Shown here: piece by piece, positions 20,421 through 30,989 of the stretch
Layout: every line of letters starts with the position of its first letter
Numbering within the stretch: position 1 is the stretch's first letter
Position numbers and translations under genes: made by a program
Notes under the pieces: model-generated
What the model was told of the DNA's origin: nothing
Seen by the model: only the letters and a program-made list of their open reading frames with translations
The model's database searches: none
NCBI GenBank assembly: GCA_903865435.1
Contig: CAIPJS010000077.1
Coordinates: 20,526-84,525, forward strand
DNA length: 64,000 nucleotides
Direction: 5' to 3'
DNA from: an uncultured Bacteroidota bacterium
Lineage (GTDB): Bacteria > Bacteroidota > Bacteroidia > Chitinophagales > Chitinophagaceae

Positions 20421-21517
20421 ACACTAGGCAAGGTAAATAAATAATAGAAGATAGACCACATATCAAATAAAATAAACCAAGGCCAAAGGTCTAATTCATT
20501 TAGTTTTTTCATGGTACTTCTTAAAATAGATCCTTGAACAAACATACGCAGCGTCCAAAGGCTTCCAAGTAAAATGTATTGATGAGATAAAATCAAAGCT
20601 GCAATTAAAATAGGGTAAACTAAAAATTGACTAATGGCATAAGTGCCCAATAAACCTGCGTGAAGGGTTTTGTAATATTTGCTGGTCGTGTAATGACGAT
20701 ATTTTTGATTCATCCAATCGTGCAAATTTGTTTTAGGTTCGCTAAGGGTATGTGCATCATGATCAATGACAATGGCTGTATTGTTTTTATTGGCCACTTG
20801 ATTGATGAATAAATCGTCATCTCCGCTTGGCATCTGATTGATCGAAGAAAATCCTTTGTTGCGCATAAACACATCTTTTTTATAGGACAAATTTCTGCCC
20901 ACGCCCATATAAGGTAAGCCTGCCAATGCATATGAAAAGTATTGTAAGGCAGTTTGAAAAGTTTCAAAACGAATCAATTTGTTTAAGATGCCAGGCTTTT
21001 TGCGGTAAGCGCCATAACCCAATACAATTTCAATGTCATCATCATAGCCATCTTGCATCAATTGCATCCAATGTTCACTAGCAGGAACGCAATCGGCATC
21101 CGTAAGTAGTAAAGTCTCATTTTTGGCCGATTTAATGCCAATAGATAAAGGAAATTTTTTCCCATTGATCATTTTAGCTTCTTGTGAAAGCAAAATGGGG
21201 TTTAAATTCTTGAATGATTTTTTAAATTCTTCCAATAAATACTTTGTTTCATCTTCAGAATTATCATTCACCAAAATAACTTCATGGGTGGTGTTGTAAT
21301 CTTGTACCAAAACACCCGGCAAATTGTTGGCTAAATTGGCAGCTTCGTCGCGCGCGCAAATGATGACCGAAATGGGGTGCTCGACATGTTCCGATTTAGA
21401 AGGCTTTTTATATACTGCCAATCTTAAGAAAAAGTATAAGTAATAAAACAGCTGTGTTATTATAATGCCAATAAAAGTGCCTATCAAAATAGTAGACAGC
21501 GGTAGGTTAGTTAACAT
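20390..21517 (-). CDS. Family 2 glycosyltransferase, membrane-anchored
   Basis: SVIICARDEAANL, DADCVPA, C-terminal TM segments. ORF track start 21535 overlaps a perfect TACTTTTG box; ATG 21517 preferred. Confidence 0.87.
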   Translation of the reverse strand: MLTNLPLSTILIGTFIGIIITQLFYYLYFFLRLAVYKKPSKSEHVEHPISVIICARDEAANLANNLPGVLVQDYNTTHEVILVNDNSEDETKYLLEEFKKSFKNLNPILLSQEAKMINGKKFPLSIGIKSAKNETLLLTDADCVPASEHWMQLMQDGYDDDIEIVLGYGAYRKKPGILNKLIRFETFQTALQYFSYALAGLPYMGVGRNLSYKKDVFMRNKGFSSINQMPSGDDDLFINQVANKNNTAIVIDHDAHTLSEPKTNLHDWMNQKYRHYTTSKYYKTLHAGLLGTYAISQFLVYPILIAALILSHQYILLGSLWTLRMFVQGSILRSTMKKLNELDLWPWFILFDMWSIFYYLFTLPSVWKAPQKNWN

Positions 21518-21603
21518 GTCACAAAAGTAAAGCATGCTGCTTCAGCTATTTCAGGCCTAGATTGAATGTGGAAAAATAGACCATTTGACCTTACCTTTGG
21601 GCC

Positions 21604-22743
21604 ATGGCTGCATTAGCATTTAACTTGGAATTTGAAAGTAAACAAGGGGCCTCAAGAGCAGGTACCATTTCCACCGATCATGGGGTAATTCAAACCCCTA
21701 TATTTATGCCTGTGGGCACTATTGGTTCTGTAAAAGCAGTTACCCAACAGCAACTAAAAAAGGACGTCCATGCGCAAATTATTTTAGGCAATACTTATCA
21801 TCTTTATCTACGTCCAGGAACTGAAGTAATGGAGGCTGCTGGTGGTTTGCATCGTTTTATGGGTTGGGATAGACCTATTTTGACAGACAGTGGAGGCTAC
21901 CAAGTTTTTTCATTGGCATCCAATCGAAAAATAAAACCAGAGGGGGTATTGTTTCAATCGCATATTGATGGGAGTAAGCATTTGTTTAGCCCTGAAAAAG
22001 TAATGGATATTCAAAGAAGTATTGGGGCAGATATCATCATGGCATTTGACGAATGTCCGCCTTATCCAAGTGAATATGAATATGTGCAAAAGAGCATGAA
22101 TTTGACACATTTATGGTTGGATAAATGTTTTGGAAGGTTGGCTGAGACCCCCGATTTGTATGGCCACACCCAAAATTTATTTCCAATTGTGCAGGGCGGA
22201 ACCTATGCCGATTTAAGAAAAGCATCTTGCGAATACATAAGTTCAAAAAATGCAGTGGGCAATGCTATTGGTGGATTGAGTGTGGGAGAGTCTGAACAAG
22301 AATTATATGATTTCACACAATTATGTTGTGAAAATTTACCAGTAAATAAGCCAAGGTATTTAATGGGTGTGGGTACCCCTTGGAATATTTTAGAAGCCAT
22401 TGATTTAGGTGTAGATATGTTTGATTGTGTAATGCCCACGCGCAATGGACGCAATGGAATGGTTTTTACTACACAAGGCGTTATCAATATAAAGAATAAG
22501 CAATGGGCCAATGATTTTACTCCATTAGATCCAGGATTGCCCAATGAGATGAGTCGGTATTATACCAAGGCTTATATGCGTCATTTGTTTGTCGCCGATG
22601 AAATATTAGGTTTGCAATTGGCAAGTATTCAGAATCTATCTTTTTATCTTTGGTTGGTAGGGCAGGCAAGGGAGCACATCATTGCAGGCGATTATTCTAG
22701 TTGGAAAAAAACAATGGTAGTACAAATAAGCAAACGATTATAA
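21604..22743 (+). CDS. tgt: Queuine tRNA-ribosyltransferase
   Basis: LTDSGGYQVFSL, GGLSVGE, MGVGTPWNILEA. Confidence 0.96.
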   Translation: MAALAFNLEFESKQGASRAGTISTDHGVIQTPIFMPVGTIGSVKAVTQQQLKKDVHAQIILGNTYHLYLRPGTEVMEAAGGLHRFMGWDRPILTDSGGYQVFSLASNRKIKPEGVLFQSHIDGSKHLFSPEKVMDIQRSIGADIIMAFDECPPYPSEYEYVQKSMNLTHLWLDKCFGRLAETPDLYGHTQNLFPIVQGGTYADLRKASCEYISSKNAVGNAIGGLSVGESEQELYDFTQLCCENLPVNKPRYLMGVGTPWNILEAIDLGVDMFDCVMPTRNGRNGMVFTTQGVINIKNKQWANDFTPLDPGLPNEMSRYYTKAYMRHLFVADEILGLQLASIQNLSFYLWLVGQAREHIIAGDYSSWKKTMVVQISKRL

Positions 22744-22765
22744 AGCACTTAATTAATAAGGTCAT

Positions 22766-23857
22766 TTGAAAAAATTAGATTGGTACATATTAAAAAAGTT
22801 TTTGACTGTATTTTTTTTCTCCATCTTTTTATTTGCAGTAATAGCTGTTGTAATTGATGTGAGTGAAAAAACAGACGACTTTGTGCGCTCTGGTTTTTCA
22901 GCAGGTGAAATCTTCACGCATTATTATATTGGCTTTATTCCGCACATTATTGCACTCCTATTTCCATTGTTTGTTTTTATAGCAGTAATTTTCTTTACAT
23001 CAAAAATGGCTGGACAAACCGAGATCATTGCCATTTTGGCTAGCGGCATTACTTATAATAGGTGGTTAAGACCTTATTGGATAGGCGGCGCTTTATTAGG
23101 GGTGCTTTTATGGATTTCAAATTTTTGGTTTATTCCCAAAGCCAATACCATACGTGGCAGTTTTGAAGCAGCCTATGTAGATGCACATTCTAGTTACAAT
23201 GCATTGGTGCGTGGTTCCACTGATATTTATTTCAGAATTGATTCCTCCACTTATGCTGGTATTTATTCCTATGATACTTCTTCAAAAAGAGGCAATAGTT
23301 TTTTTGCTTATCAAATGGCTAAAGATAAATTGATTTACAATATAAGATCTGGAGAGATTGTATGGGATCCAGCATCAAGAAGTTGGGTGCTTTCCAATGT
23401 ATTAGAAAGAAAAGTGTCCGATGACAAAGAGGTGGTTACTTACATTCCAAAATTATATAGGAAATTTGCATTTAAACCAGCAGATTTAGAAAAAGACAAA
23501 TACACTAAGGACAAGCTTACTACGCCAGAATTAATCAAGCAAATAAATTTAGAAGCATTAAGAGGATCTGAAGGATTGAATGAATTAAAAATTGAACGAT
23601 ACCGAAGAGATGCCACCCCTTTTACAGTACTTTTATTGACTTTAATTGGAGGCATTATTGCAGGCCGCAAGATTCGTGGGGGGAGCGGGTCGCATTTGGC
23701 CATGGGCTTTATGATTGCGGCCGTTTTCATCATTACCGATAGGTTCTCCACTATCTTCTCTACCAAGGGCAATTTACCTCCCTTATTAGCTGCCTGGATA
23801 CCCAATATTATTTTTGTATGGGTGGTATATTATTTGTACAAAAAAGCAGCTAAGTAA
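22766..23857 (+). CDS. LptF/LptG family permease (LPS export)
   Basis: N-terminal LDWYILKKFLTVF and YjgP/YjgQ TM architecture; TTG start. Confidence 0.87.
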   Translation: MKKLDWYILKKFLTVFFFSIFLFAVIAVVIDVSEKTDDFVRSGFSAGEIFTHYYIGFIPHIIALLFPLFVFIAVIFFTSKMAGQTEIIAILASGITYNRWLRPYWIGGALLGVLLWISNFWFIPKANTIRGSFEAAYVDAHSSYNALVRGSTDIYFRIDSSTYAGIYSYDTSSKRGNSFFAYQMAKDKLIYNIRSGEIVWDPASRSWVLSNVLERKVSDDKEVVTYIPKLYRKFAFKPADLEKDKYTKDKLTTPELIKQINLEALRGSEGLNELKIERYRRDATPFTVLLLTLIGGIIAGRKIRGGSGSHLAMGFMIAAVFIITDRFSTIFSTKGNLPPLLAAWIPNIIFVWVVYYLYKKAAK

Positions 23858-23919
23858 ACCTTTTTTTGAGTTAACTTTGTGCCGAAATTTAAACGGTTTT
23901 CAATCACAATATTTTGGTT

Positions 23920-25236
23920 ATGGAAGAAATTAAAGACAGGTTTAGCGCTAAAGCTATTGCAGCTGGTTTAGAGATTAAAGAATTAATCAAAGAACATGGC
24001 GATAAAAAAATTGGTGAAGTAACCTTAGCACAAGCCTACCAAGGTATGCGTGGTATTACGGGTCTTGTTACAGAGACTAGTTTATTAGATGCGCAGGAAG
24101 GAATTCGTTTCAGAGGTTTTACCATTCCAGAATTACAAGCCAAATTACCTAAAGCACCTAAAGGGGATGAACCTTTACCAGAGGGTTTGTTTTATTTAAT
24201 GATGATTGGTGAAATTCCCAATGAAGAAGATGTACATGCTATTACCAACAATTGGCAAAGAAGAAGTCATGTGCCTTCACATGTATTTGATGTGATTGAT
24301 GCATTCCCATTAAATAGTCATCCCATGACTATGTATGTATCAGCAGTAATGGCTTTACAAACAGAATCTAAATTTTCGCAAGAGTATGCGAAAGGAATGA
24401 ATAAAAAAGATTACTGGCAATATACTTACGACGACTCAATGGATTTAATTGCGCGTTTACCAAGAATTGCTGCATATATCTACAGAAGAAAATATAAAAA
24501 CAACGAACATATTCATCCGAACGGATTATTAGACTGGGCAGGTAATCTTGCCTACATGATGGGCTTTGAAGATGAAAGCACTAAAGAATTAATGCGTTTA
24601 TACATGACCATTCATGCCGACCATGAAGGCGGTAATGTATCTGCACATACTACACACTTAGTAGGTTCTGCATTAAGCGATCCTTATTTAAGTTATGCAG
24701 CAGGTATGAATGGATTAGCAGGTCCTTTACACGGATTAGCGAATCAAGAAGTGATCAAATGGATTTTTGAAATGCAAGAAGCTTTAGGAACCGATGATCC
24801 AACAGCTGCTCAAATTGCAGACTATGTTCAAAAAACTTTAGCAGCAGGAAAAGTAGTACCAGGTTATGGTCACGCAGTATTAAGAAAAACCGATCCTCGT
24901 TTCACCGCTCAAATGGCATTTGGTAAAAAACATTTAGCCGACGATAAATTAGTGAACACCGTTTGGAAAATTTATGAAACAGTGCCACCTATTTTAGAGT
25001 CTTTAGGAAAAGTAAAAAATCCTTGGCCCAATGTGGATGCACACAGTGGTGCTTTATTAGTACATTATGGTATTGTTGAATATGAATTTTACACCGTTTT
25101 ATTTGCGGTAAGTAGAGCCTTAGGGGTTTTGGCAAGTTTAACATGGGACAGAGCATTAGGTTTCCCATTAGAGCGTCCAAAATCTGTAACCACTGAAGCC
25201 GTTAAACTTTGGTTGGATGGCAAAGGGGAGATTTAA
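23920..25236 (+). CDS. gltA: Citrate (Si)-synthase
   Basis: HADHEGGNVSAHTTHLVGSALSDPYLS; PGYGHAVLRKTDPR. ORF track start is an upstream TTG; ATG at 23920 preferred. Confidence 0.94.
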   Translation: MEEIKDRFSAKAIAAGLEIKELIKEHGDKKIGEVTLAQAYQGMRGITGLVTETSLLDAQEGIRFRGFTIPELQAKLPKAPKGDEPLPEGLFYLMMIGEIPNEEDVHAITNNWQRRSHVPSHVFDVIDAFPLNSHPMTMYVSAVMALQTESKFSQEYAKGMNKKDYWQYTYDDSMDLIARLPRIAAYIYRRKYKNNEHIHPNGLLDWAGNLAYMMGFEDESTKELMRLYMTIHADHEGGNVSAHTTHLVGSALSDPYLSYAAGMNGLAGPLHGLANQEVIKWIFEMQEALGTDDPTAAQIADYVQKTLAAGKVVPGYGHAVLRKTDPRFTAQMAFGKKHLADDKLVNTVWKIYETVPPILESLGKVKNPWPNVDAHSGALLVHYGIVEYEFYTVLFAVSRALGVLASLTWDRALGFPLERPKSVTTEAVKLWLDGKGEI

Positions 25237-25255
25237 TTTCAAGCAAATTGAAATT

Positions 25256-25328
<73 letters not shown>

Positions 25329-25344
25329 CATATTATATTATTTA

Positions 25345-27744
25345 ATGCCTTCAATTTTCAGGCTTTCGCTTATTTTACTGTTTTCAAGTTTCACCCTCCT
25401 TTCATTCGCACAACCAACTTCTATTTTAATTAAAGTAGTGGACGCAAAAAATTATCCCATAGGTTTTGCAAATATTTTAGTAGTCAATAAATCTGACACG
25501 ACTAAAAGAATCAATTCTATTTCAGATAGCATTGGGCTTGCTAAAATCAGTTTAACTACAAAAAATTCCTATCAAATTAAAGTTTCGGCCATCGGCTATA
25601 AAAAATTCATCAAGGATTATGCCTTGAATGAACAAAGTTCCATTGCCATTAAACTTGTAGAAGATCCCAATCAATTAAAAGAAGTAGTGGTAAAATCATC
25701 GAAGCCGCTTATAAGGCAAGAAGATGATAAGTCGGTGGTGGATCCAGAACCTTTGGCAGCAAGTTCTACCAATGCTTATGAAACCGTAGAAAAAGTGCCA
25801 GGTATTTTTATAGACCAAGATGGCAATATTTATTTAAATGGTTTGACGCCTGCAGGGGTACAAATCAATGGGCGCGATTTAAAAATGAGCACAGCAGATG
25901 TGGCTATTTTATTAAAAAGTTTACCGCCCAATGCCATACAAAAAATTGAATTGATTAGAACACCTTCTGCTAAATACGATGCTTCGGGTGGAGGAGGATT
26001 GGTAAATATTATTTTAATGAAAGGCGTAAAATTAGGAGTGAATGGATCTGTCAATAGTGGATTTGCCCAAGGAAAATATGGCAATCAATTCATTGGTTTT
26101 AATTTAAACAACAACAACGATAAATTAAGTTCTTATATTAATGCACAGTACAGCAAAAACGATGGCTATACCATTACCAATACTGATAGAACCATCACCC
26201 TTGATTCTGTATTGAGACAACAAGCCAATGCTGTTTCGCCCAATACTTCTGTAAACATGGGTTATGGTTTTGGTAAGACCCTTAAAGACAAATGGGACTT
26301 AAATTATGATGGAAGAATGAGTCAGAATAAATTTGACAATACCAGTAATAGCGAATCTTTCTTGCACCAAATTTCAACCAATCAAAACAGTGGGAATTTA
26401 AAATCTTATGTTGATAATAAAGGCAAAAATAATTTTATCAATCAATCTTTTAGAGCAAAATTAAAATTGGATACCGTGGGAGGTGAATGGATCAATGATG
26501 TTTCTTTTAATTTTTCCAATAGCATTACCGATCAAAACTATAATAATGTATTGGTGAGCAATAATTCTAATACAGGTGGTAATGGCAATTATGGCAATGA
26601 TAGAAATTATTTCACCTTTCAATCCGACTTTAAGAAAAAGGCGCTGGGTTTGAATATAGAATCTGGATTTAAAACTTCTGTGTTAAATTTTAACAATCAT
26701 TCTGATTATACAAAAAATGTGTTAGGGCAAACTTTAGCCGATCCTTTTCGTACCAGTAGTTTTAAATATACCGAGCAAATTAATGCAGGTTATCTGCAAG
26801 CTTCAAAAACCTGGGGTCCAGTTATTTTAAAAGTAGGTTCGAGAGTCGAACAAACCATTATGCAGGGACATCAACTTATTCCAAAGGATACTACATTTTC
26901 GGTGAATAGGGCAGATGCATTTCCTTATGTGTATTTAAGTAGAAAGATCATCATGATTATGAATTATGAATTGCGTGGATTTTTAGTGTATCGAAAATCT
27001 ATCAGCAGACCCTCTTATGATTATCTTAATCCATTTGCGAAATATGTAGATCCATTTTTATACGAAGTGGGAAATCCAAAATTGAAACCTCAGTTTACTA
27101 CCAATTACGAAGCCAATATAAGTGTGGATGATAAACCGTTGTTTGCATATGGCGTCAATGAAACTACAGATATCTTTACCAATGTGGTGTATCAATCTCC
27201 TACCAACAAACAAGTAAGTTATAGAACTTATGATAATTTAGGAAAGAGTAGGGAAACTTATTTTAGAATTATTGGTGTGATTCCTCCAGGTAAAAAATAT
27301 TTTGCGGTATTGGGTACGCAATACAATCGAAATGATTATACTGGTTTTTACGAGGGCAAGCCCATTTCTTTTAACAGAGGCACATGGTCTATATTTTCAT
27401 TTCATTCTTATAAAATAGATGGATTGTCCACAATCACTTTTAATGGATTCTGGAGATTCAAAGGCCAACAACAATTTTATGAGTTGTCTGATTTTGGCAC
27501 ATTAAATACTTCAATCAATAGGCAATTTTTAAAGAAAAAATTAGTGGTCACAGCCAGCTACAACGATTTTTTATTTACCAACAACAATCATTTCGAATTG
27601 CATCAAGGCTCACAAAATGCAATTGGCTATAGAGAAACCGATTCAAGAAGATTTGGTATTTCCTTACGTTATAATTTTGGTTTCAAACCCAAAGAAAATA
27701 AATTGGAAATGTTAGATCAGGGGGGTGGTCCTGAAAAAAATTAG
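25345..27744 (+). CDS. Outer-membrane TonB-dependent receptor-like beta-barrel (carboxypeptidase-regulatory-like + plug + barrel)
   Basis: Signal peptide, N-terminal Ig-like domain, plug pattern (VPGIFIDQDGNIYLNGLTPAGVQINGR), barrel. Confidence 0.82.
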   Translation: MPSIFRLSLILLFSSFTLLSFAQPTSILIKVVDAKNYPIGFANILVVNKSDTTKRINSISDSIGLAKISLTTKNSYQIKVSAIGYKKFIKDYALNEQSSIAIKLVEDPNQLKEVVVKSSKPLIRQEDDKSVVDPEPLAASSTNAYETVEKVPGIFIDQDGNIYLNGLTPAGVQINGRDLKMSTADVAILLKSLPPNAIQKIELIRTPSAKYDASGGGGLVNIILMKGVKLGVNGSVNSGFAQGKYGNQFIGFNLNNNNDKLSSYINAQYSKNDGYTITNTDRTITLDSVLRQQANAVSPNTSVNMGYGFGKTLKDKWDLNYDGRMSQNKFDNTSNSESFLHQISTNQNSGNLKSYVDNKGKNNFINQSFRAKLKLDTVGGEWINDVSFNFSNSITDQNYNNVLVSNNSNTGGNGNYGNDRNYFTFQSDFKKKALGLNIESGFKTSVLNFNNHSDYTKNVLGQTLADPFRTSSFKYTEQINAGYLQASKTWGPVILKVGSRVEQTIMQGHQLIPKDTTFSVNRADAFPYVYLSRKIIMIMNYELRGFLVYRKSISRPSYDYLNPFAKYVDPFLYEVGNPKLKPQFTTNYEANISVDDKPLFAYGVNETTDIFTNVVYQSPTNKQVSYRTYDNLGKSRETYFRIIGVIPPGKKYFAVLGTQYNRNDYTGFYEGKPISFNRGTWSIFSFHSYKIDGLSTITFNGFWRFKGQQQFYELSDFGTLNTSINRQFLKKKLVVTASYNDFLFTNNNHFELHQGSQNAIGYRETDSRRFGISLRYNFGFKPKENKLEMLDQGGGPEKN

Positions 27745-27760
27745 TAATAACTTTAGATAC

Positions 27761-28969
27761 TTATAATTGTTGAGTCAATGCCAATACACTCATCGTTCCC
27801 ATCATTACTACGACCATCCAGCCCATGGCCTCAATCCAAATAGGATATTTGTATTGTTTTAAGATGGGTAATTTTCTGCCAGCAATGAGCATAATAGAAA
27901 GTGCAAAAGGTAAAATAAATCCATTCACGAGTCCTGCCATCAACAACAATTCTTTAGGCTTGCCTAAGAAAATAAAAATACTTGTAGAAATTACAATAAA
28001 AGCAGTAATGCATTTACGTTCGTTTTGTAAAATTTTAATTTTTAAATTTTTAATAAAACTATAAGAAGTATAAGAAGAGCCAATTACCGAAGAAATGGCT
28101 GCACTCCAAAGTACAATACCAAAAATAAATAAGCCCCATCTTCCACCCGCCGATTCAAATACAGTGGCGGCTGGATTGTTCTTATCTAAATGAATGCCTT
28201 GGCTTACCACACCTACTGCTGCAAGAAATAAAATAAAACGCATTAAAGAGGAAATTAAAATGCCTGTGGTAGCACTTTTAGTGACAAACTTGATGTGTTC
28301 AGTTCCTGAAATACCCGCATCTATTAATCGGTGTGCGCCCGAAAAAGTAATGTAACCACCCACTGTTCCGCCTACAATGGTTACAATGGCCAGTAAAGAA
28401 ATTTTTTCTGGAATAAAAGTATGATGTACTGCTTCTAAAATAGGAGGGTGTGCTGCGTATACAATGAGTAAGGTCAATCCTATTTTTAAAATGCCTAAAA
28501 TTTTAGTGAGTTGATCTAAGACTTTTCCAATTTCATCTACCCAAAAAATAACAATGGCCACGATGCCACTTAGCATGGCCCCTTTGGCAAAGGAAATACC
28601 TGTTAAAATATTTAATGCCAATCCGCAGCCTGCAATATTGCCAATATTAAAAGCGAAGCCACCTAGTACTACTAATAAAGAAAGTAAATGACCTAAACCA
28701 GGAAACAATTCATTGGCAATTTCTTGCGCGCGCATTCCACTTAAAGTAATGGCACGCCAAATATTTATCTGTGCGCCAAAATCTAAAATGATAGAAAGTA
28801 AAATTACAAAACCAAAACTGGTAATGAGTTGTTCGGTATAAAATGATGTTTGTGTCAAAAATCCAGGACCGATGGATGAATTGGCCATTAAAAATGCAGC
28901 GCCTAAACTTAGGCCAGTCATGGATTTTAAAGGGCTGCTAGTTTTAGACATATTTAATTGGGATGGCAT
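27761..28969 (-). CDS. NRAMP-family divalent metal cation transporter-like
   Basis: Multi-TM; SIGPGFLTQTSFYT; synteny with pxpA. Confidence 0.75.
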   Translation of the reverse strand: MPSQLNMSKTSSPLKSMTGLSLGAAFLMANSSIGPGFLTQTSFYTEQLITSFGFVILLSIILDFGAQINIWRAITLSGMRAQEIANELFPGLGHLLSLLVVLGGFAFNIGNIAGCGLALNILTGISFAKGAMLSGIVAIVIFWVDEIGKVLDQLTKILGILKIGLTLLIVYAAHPPILEAVHHTFIPEKISLLAIVTIVGGTVGGYITFSGAHRLIDAGISGTEHIKFVTKSATTGILISSLMRFILFLAAVGVVSQGIHLDKNNPAATVFESAGGRWGLFIFGIVLWSAAISSVIGSSYTSYSFIKNLKIKILQNERKCITAFIVISTSIFIFLGKPKELLLMAGLVNGFILPFALSIMLIAGRKLPILKQYKYPIWIEAMGWMVVVMMGTMSVLALTQQL

Positions 28970-29726
28970 TATTTTTTAAACTTTCATGCAAAGCACTTAC
29001 AATTTCAAATGCATGAGGCCCATCTCCATGCACACAAACAGTATTGGCTTCAATATCAATAGGCGTGCCATGCGCCGTAGCTACTTTTTTATCAAAAATA
29101 ATTGTAAGCACTTGCGAGCAAGCTTCTTGGGCATCATCAATCATAGCGTGATCTAGGTATCTTGGTGTTAAAGAACCATCTTGTTGATAGGTTCTATCCG
29201 CAAAAACTTCATTCGCAAAAGGTTGTCCCAATATTTTTGCTTGGGTAATGGTATGACTTCCACTTAATCCATAAATAATTAAATCTGGATCTATGGCTTG
29301 AATGGTTTGAATAAAAATTTTGCTAAGTGCTGCATCTTTCGCACAATCGTTGTACAAAGCGCCATGCAATTTAACATGATGTAAACTGACACCTAAGGGT
29401 AAGGCAATTCTTTCAAACACATACATTTGCTCTGCTATGAGTTCGGCCATCTCCAACAATGAAACCATCTGTGAAACTCTTCCAAAATTGATTTTATCAT
29501 CATAACCAGGATGCGCGCCTATCGCCACATTGTTTTTCAATGCAAGCTCAATTGTTTTTTTGATAGAATCGGTATTGCCTGCATGGTAACCACATGAAAT
29601 ATTCGCACTACTAATCAAAGGCATTATTTCGGCTTCATTACCCATGCCTTCGCCCATATCACAATTCAGGTCAATGGATAAACCCTTTTTGAATTTGTTG
29701 GTATAGTTGATGTGCGGTGTTGACAT
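28944..29726 (-). CDS. pxpA: 5-oxoprolinase subunit PxpA (LamB/YcsF family)
   Basis: SIDLNCDMGEGMGNEAEIMPLISSANISCGYHAG; VCVHGDGPHA. Confidence 0.94.
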   Translation of the reverse strand: MSTPHINYTNKFKKGLSIDLNCDMGEGMGNEAEIMPLISSANISCGYHAGNTDSIKKTIELALKNNVAIGAHPGYDDKINFGRVSQMVSLLEMAELIAEQMYVFERIALPLGVSLHHVKLHGALYNDCAKDAALSKIFIQTIQAIDPDLIIYGLSGSHTITQAKILGQPFANEVFADRTYQQDGSLTPRYLDHAMIDDAQEACSQVLTIIFDKKVATAHGTPIDIEANTVCVHGDGPHAFEIVSALHESLKNNAIPIKYV

Positions 29727-30579
29727 TGGTTAAACTAAAATGAAAGGCTGTATCATTTTTTAATTGAGCAAATCTTGGTAAATCTACCAAAATAATTTGA
29801 CCCAAATTCGCATAACCGCCAATGGTTTGGTGATCGGCCATCAATACCGTCACAGAACCATTGGGTAAAAGTTGCAAGGTACCTCTGGTTACCCCAGCAG
29901 ATAAATATTGATTGGGCCTGTTTAAATCTAACAATGGTCCTTTTAATAAATAACCCATTCTATTGCTTTGCAAAGTGGATTGAAAAGGTTTTGATAATAA
30001 TTGATTCAAAGCTGCATCAGTTAAATGCTCCCAAGCTGGACCAGGTAGTATTCTAATAGATGATTGATTGTGAATCAATTGTGCCCATTCTTGTGAGCGG
30101 GCAAGGATGGCTGCTTTGGCTGGCCCTTGCTCATTTGTAATTGGTTTGAAAGGGTAGATAGCTCCTTTTTGTAAGCGCCCATCCAAATGGCTATAGCTAT
30201 CTAGCCAAGCTTCCTTTTCTAAATGGCCTTCAATAGCCAAATAAGCCACTTTGCCAGTTAATGGTTTTACAAATGTAAGCACATCATTTGGGTGCACTTG
30301 AATGGGCTCATTCAATGTAATGACCGCTTTGTTAATTGTTGGAACAAAATTTGCACCAGTGATACAAATTTTATAAGCCGCATTAAATAAAAAACTGCTT
30401 GCAGGAAAATGCAACTCAAAAACAGGTTGATCTAATTTATTATTTAAAATATAATTACTTAATTGTGCAGAAAAAAAATCTAATGCGCCATGGGGTTGTA
30501 TGCCAAGATGCTGAAACCCATACCTGCCTTTGTCTTGAAGTGAGTCTGCAATTCCTGCTTTTATAATTTCAATGGACAT
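29671..30579 (-). CDS. pxpC: 5-oxoprolinase subunit PxpC (biotin-dependent carboxyltransferase family)
   Basis: GIADSLQDKGRYGFQHLGIQPHGALD; RILPGPAWE; SNRMGYLLKG. Confidence 0.93.
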   Translation of the reverse strand: MSIEIIKAGIADSLQDKGRYGFQHLGIQPHGALDFFSAQLSNYILNNKLDQPVFELHFPASSFLFNAAYKICITGANFVPTINKAVITLNEPIQVHPNDVLTFVKPLTGKVAYLAIEGHLEKEAWLDSYSHLDGRLQKGAIYPFKPITNEQGPAKAAILARSQEWAQLIHNQSSIRILPGPAWEHLTDAALNQLLSKPFQSTLQSNRMGYLLKGPLLDLNRPNQYLSAGVTRGTLQLLPNGSVTVLMADHQTIGGYANLGQIILVDLPRFAQLKNDTAFHFSLTNVNTAHQLYQQIQKGFIH

Positions 30580-30989
30580 TTATTATTTTTTTCTTTGAAA
30601 GCATCTAAATTATTTTTTTATTTTCTAGAAAAAATATTTCCATTGCCAATATTAAACAAAACTAATTTAGTAATACAATAATGAAAAGTTGAAGTTTGAT
30701 TTTTTAGCGAATCATTTTCTTCTTTTGTAGGGGTTTTCGTTAAAGTTGGAAAAAAACGCAGAAACCTCTCAAAAATCCACTTTTTTAGGCTAAAAGCTAA
30801 TTTTGTTGAAGCTTTAGGCCAAAAATGGCTTAAAAAGTACTTAGAACTAATTCTTGTATGTGTAGTTTTTACACATTGATGTGCAATAAATTTTTAAAAA
30901 AAACTTGATAATCAGTTGTTCTTGTTAAGTAATTGTTATATAATTGTTATGCTAAACCTAATAAAATTTTTAAATCAAACCCGAATACT

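Noticed and set aside
22203-22544. 113-aa minus-strand ORF inside tgt
   Set aside because: Antisense shadow ORF; tgt motifs are unambiguous.
23440-23805. 121-aa minus-strand ORF inside the LptF/G gene
   Set aside because: Antisense shadow ORF, no recognisable family.
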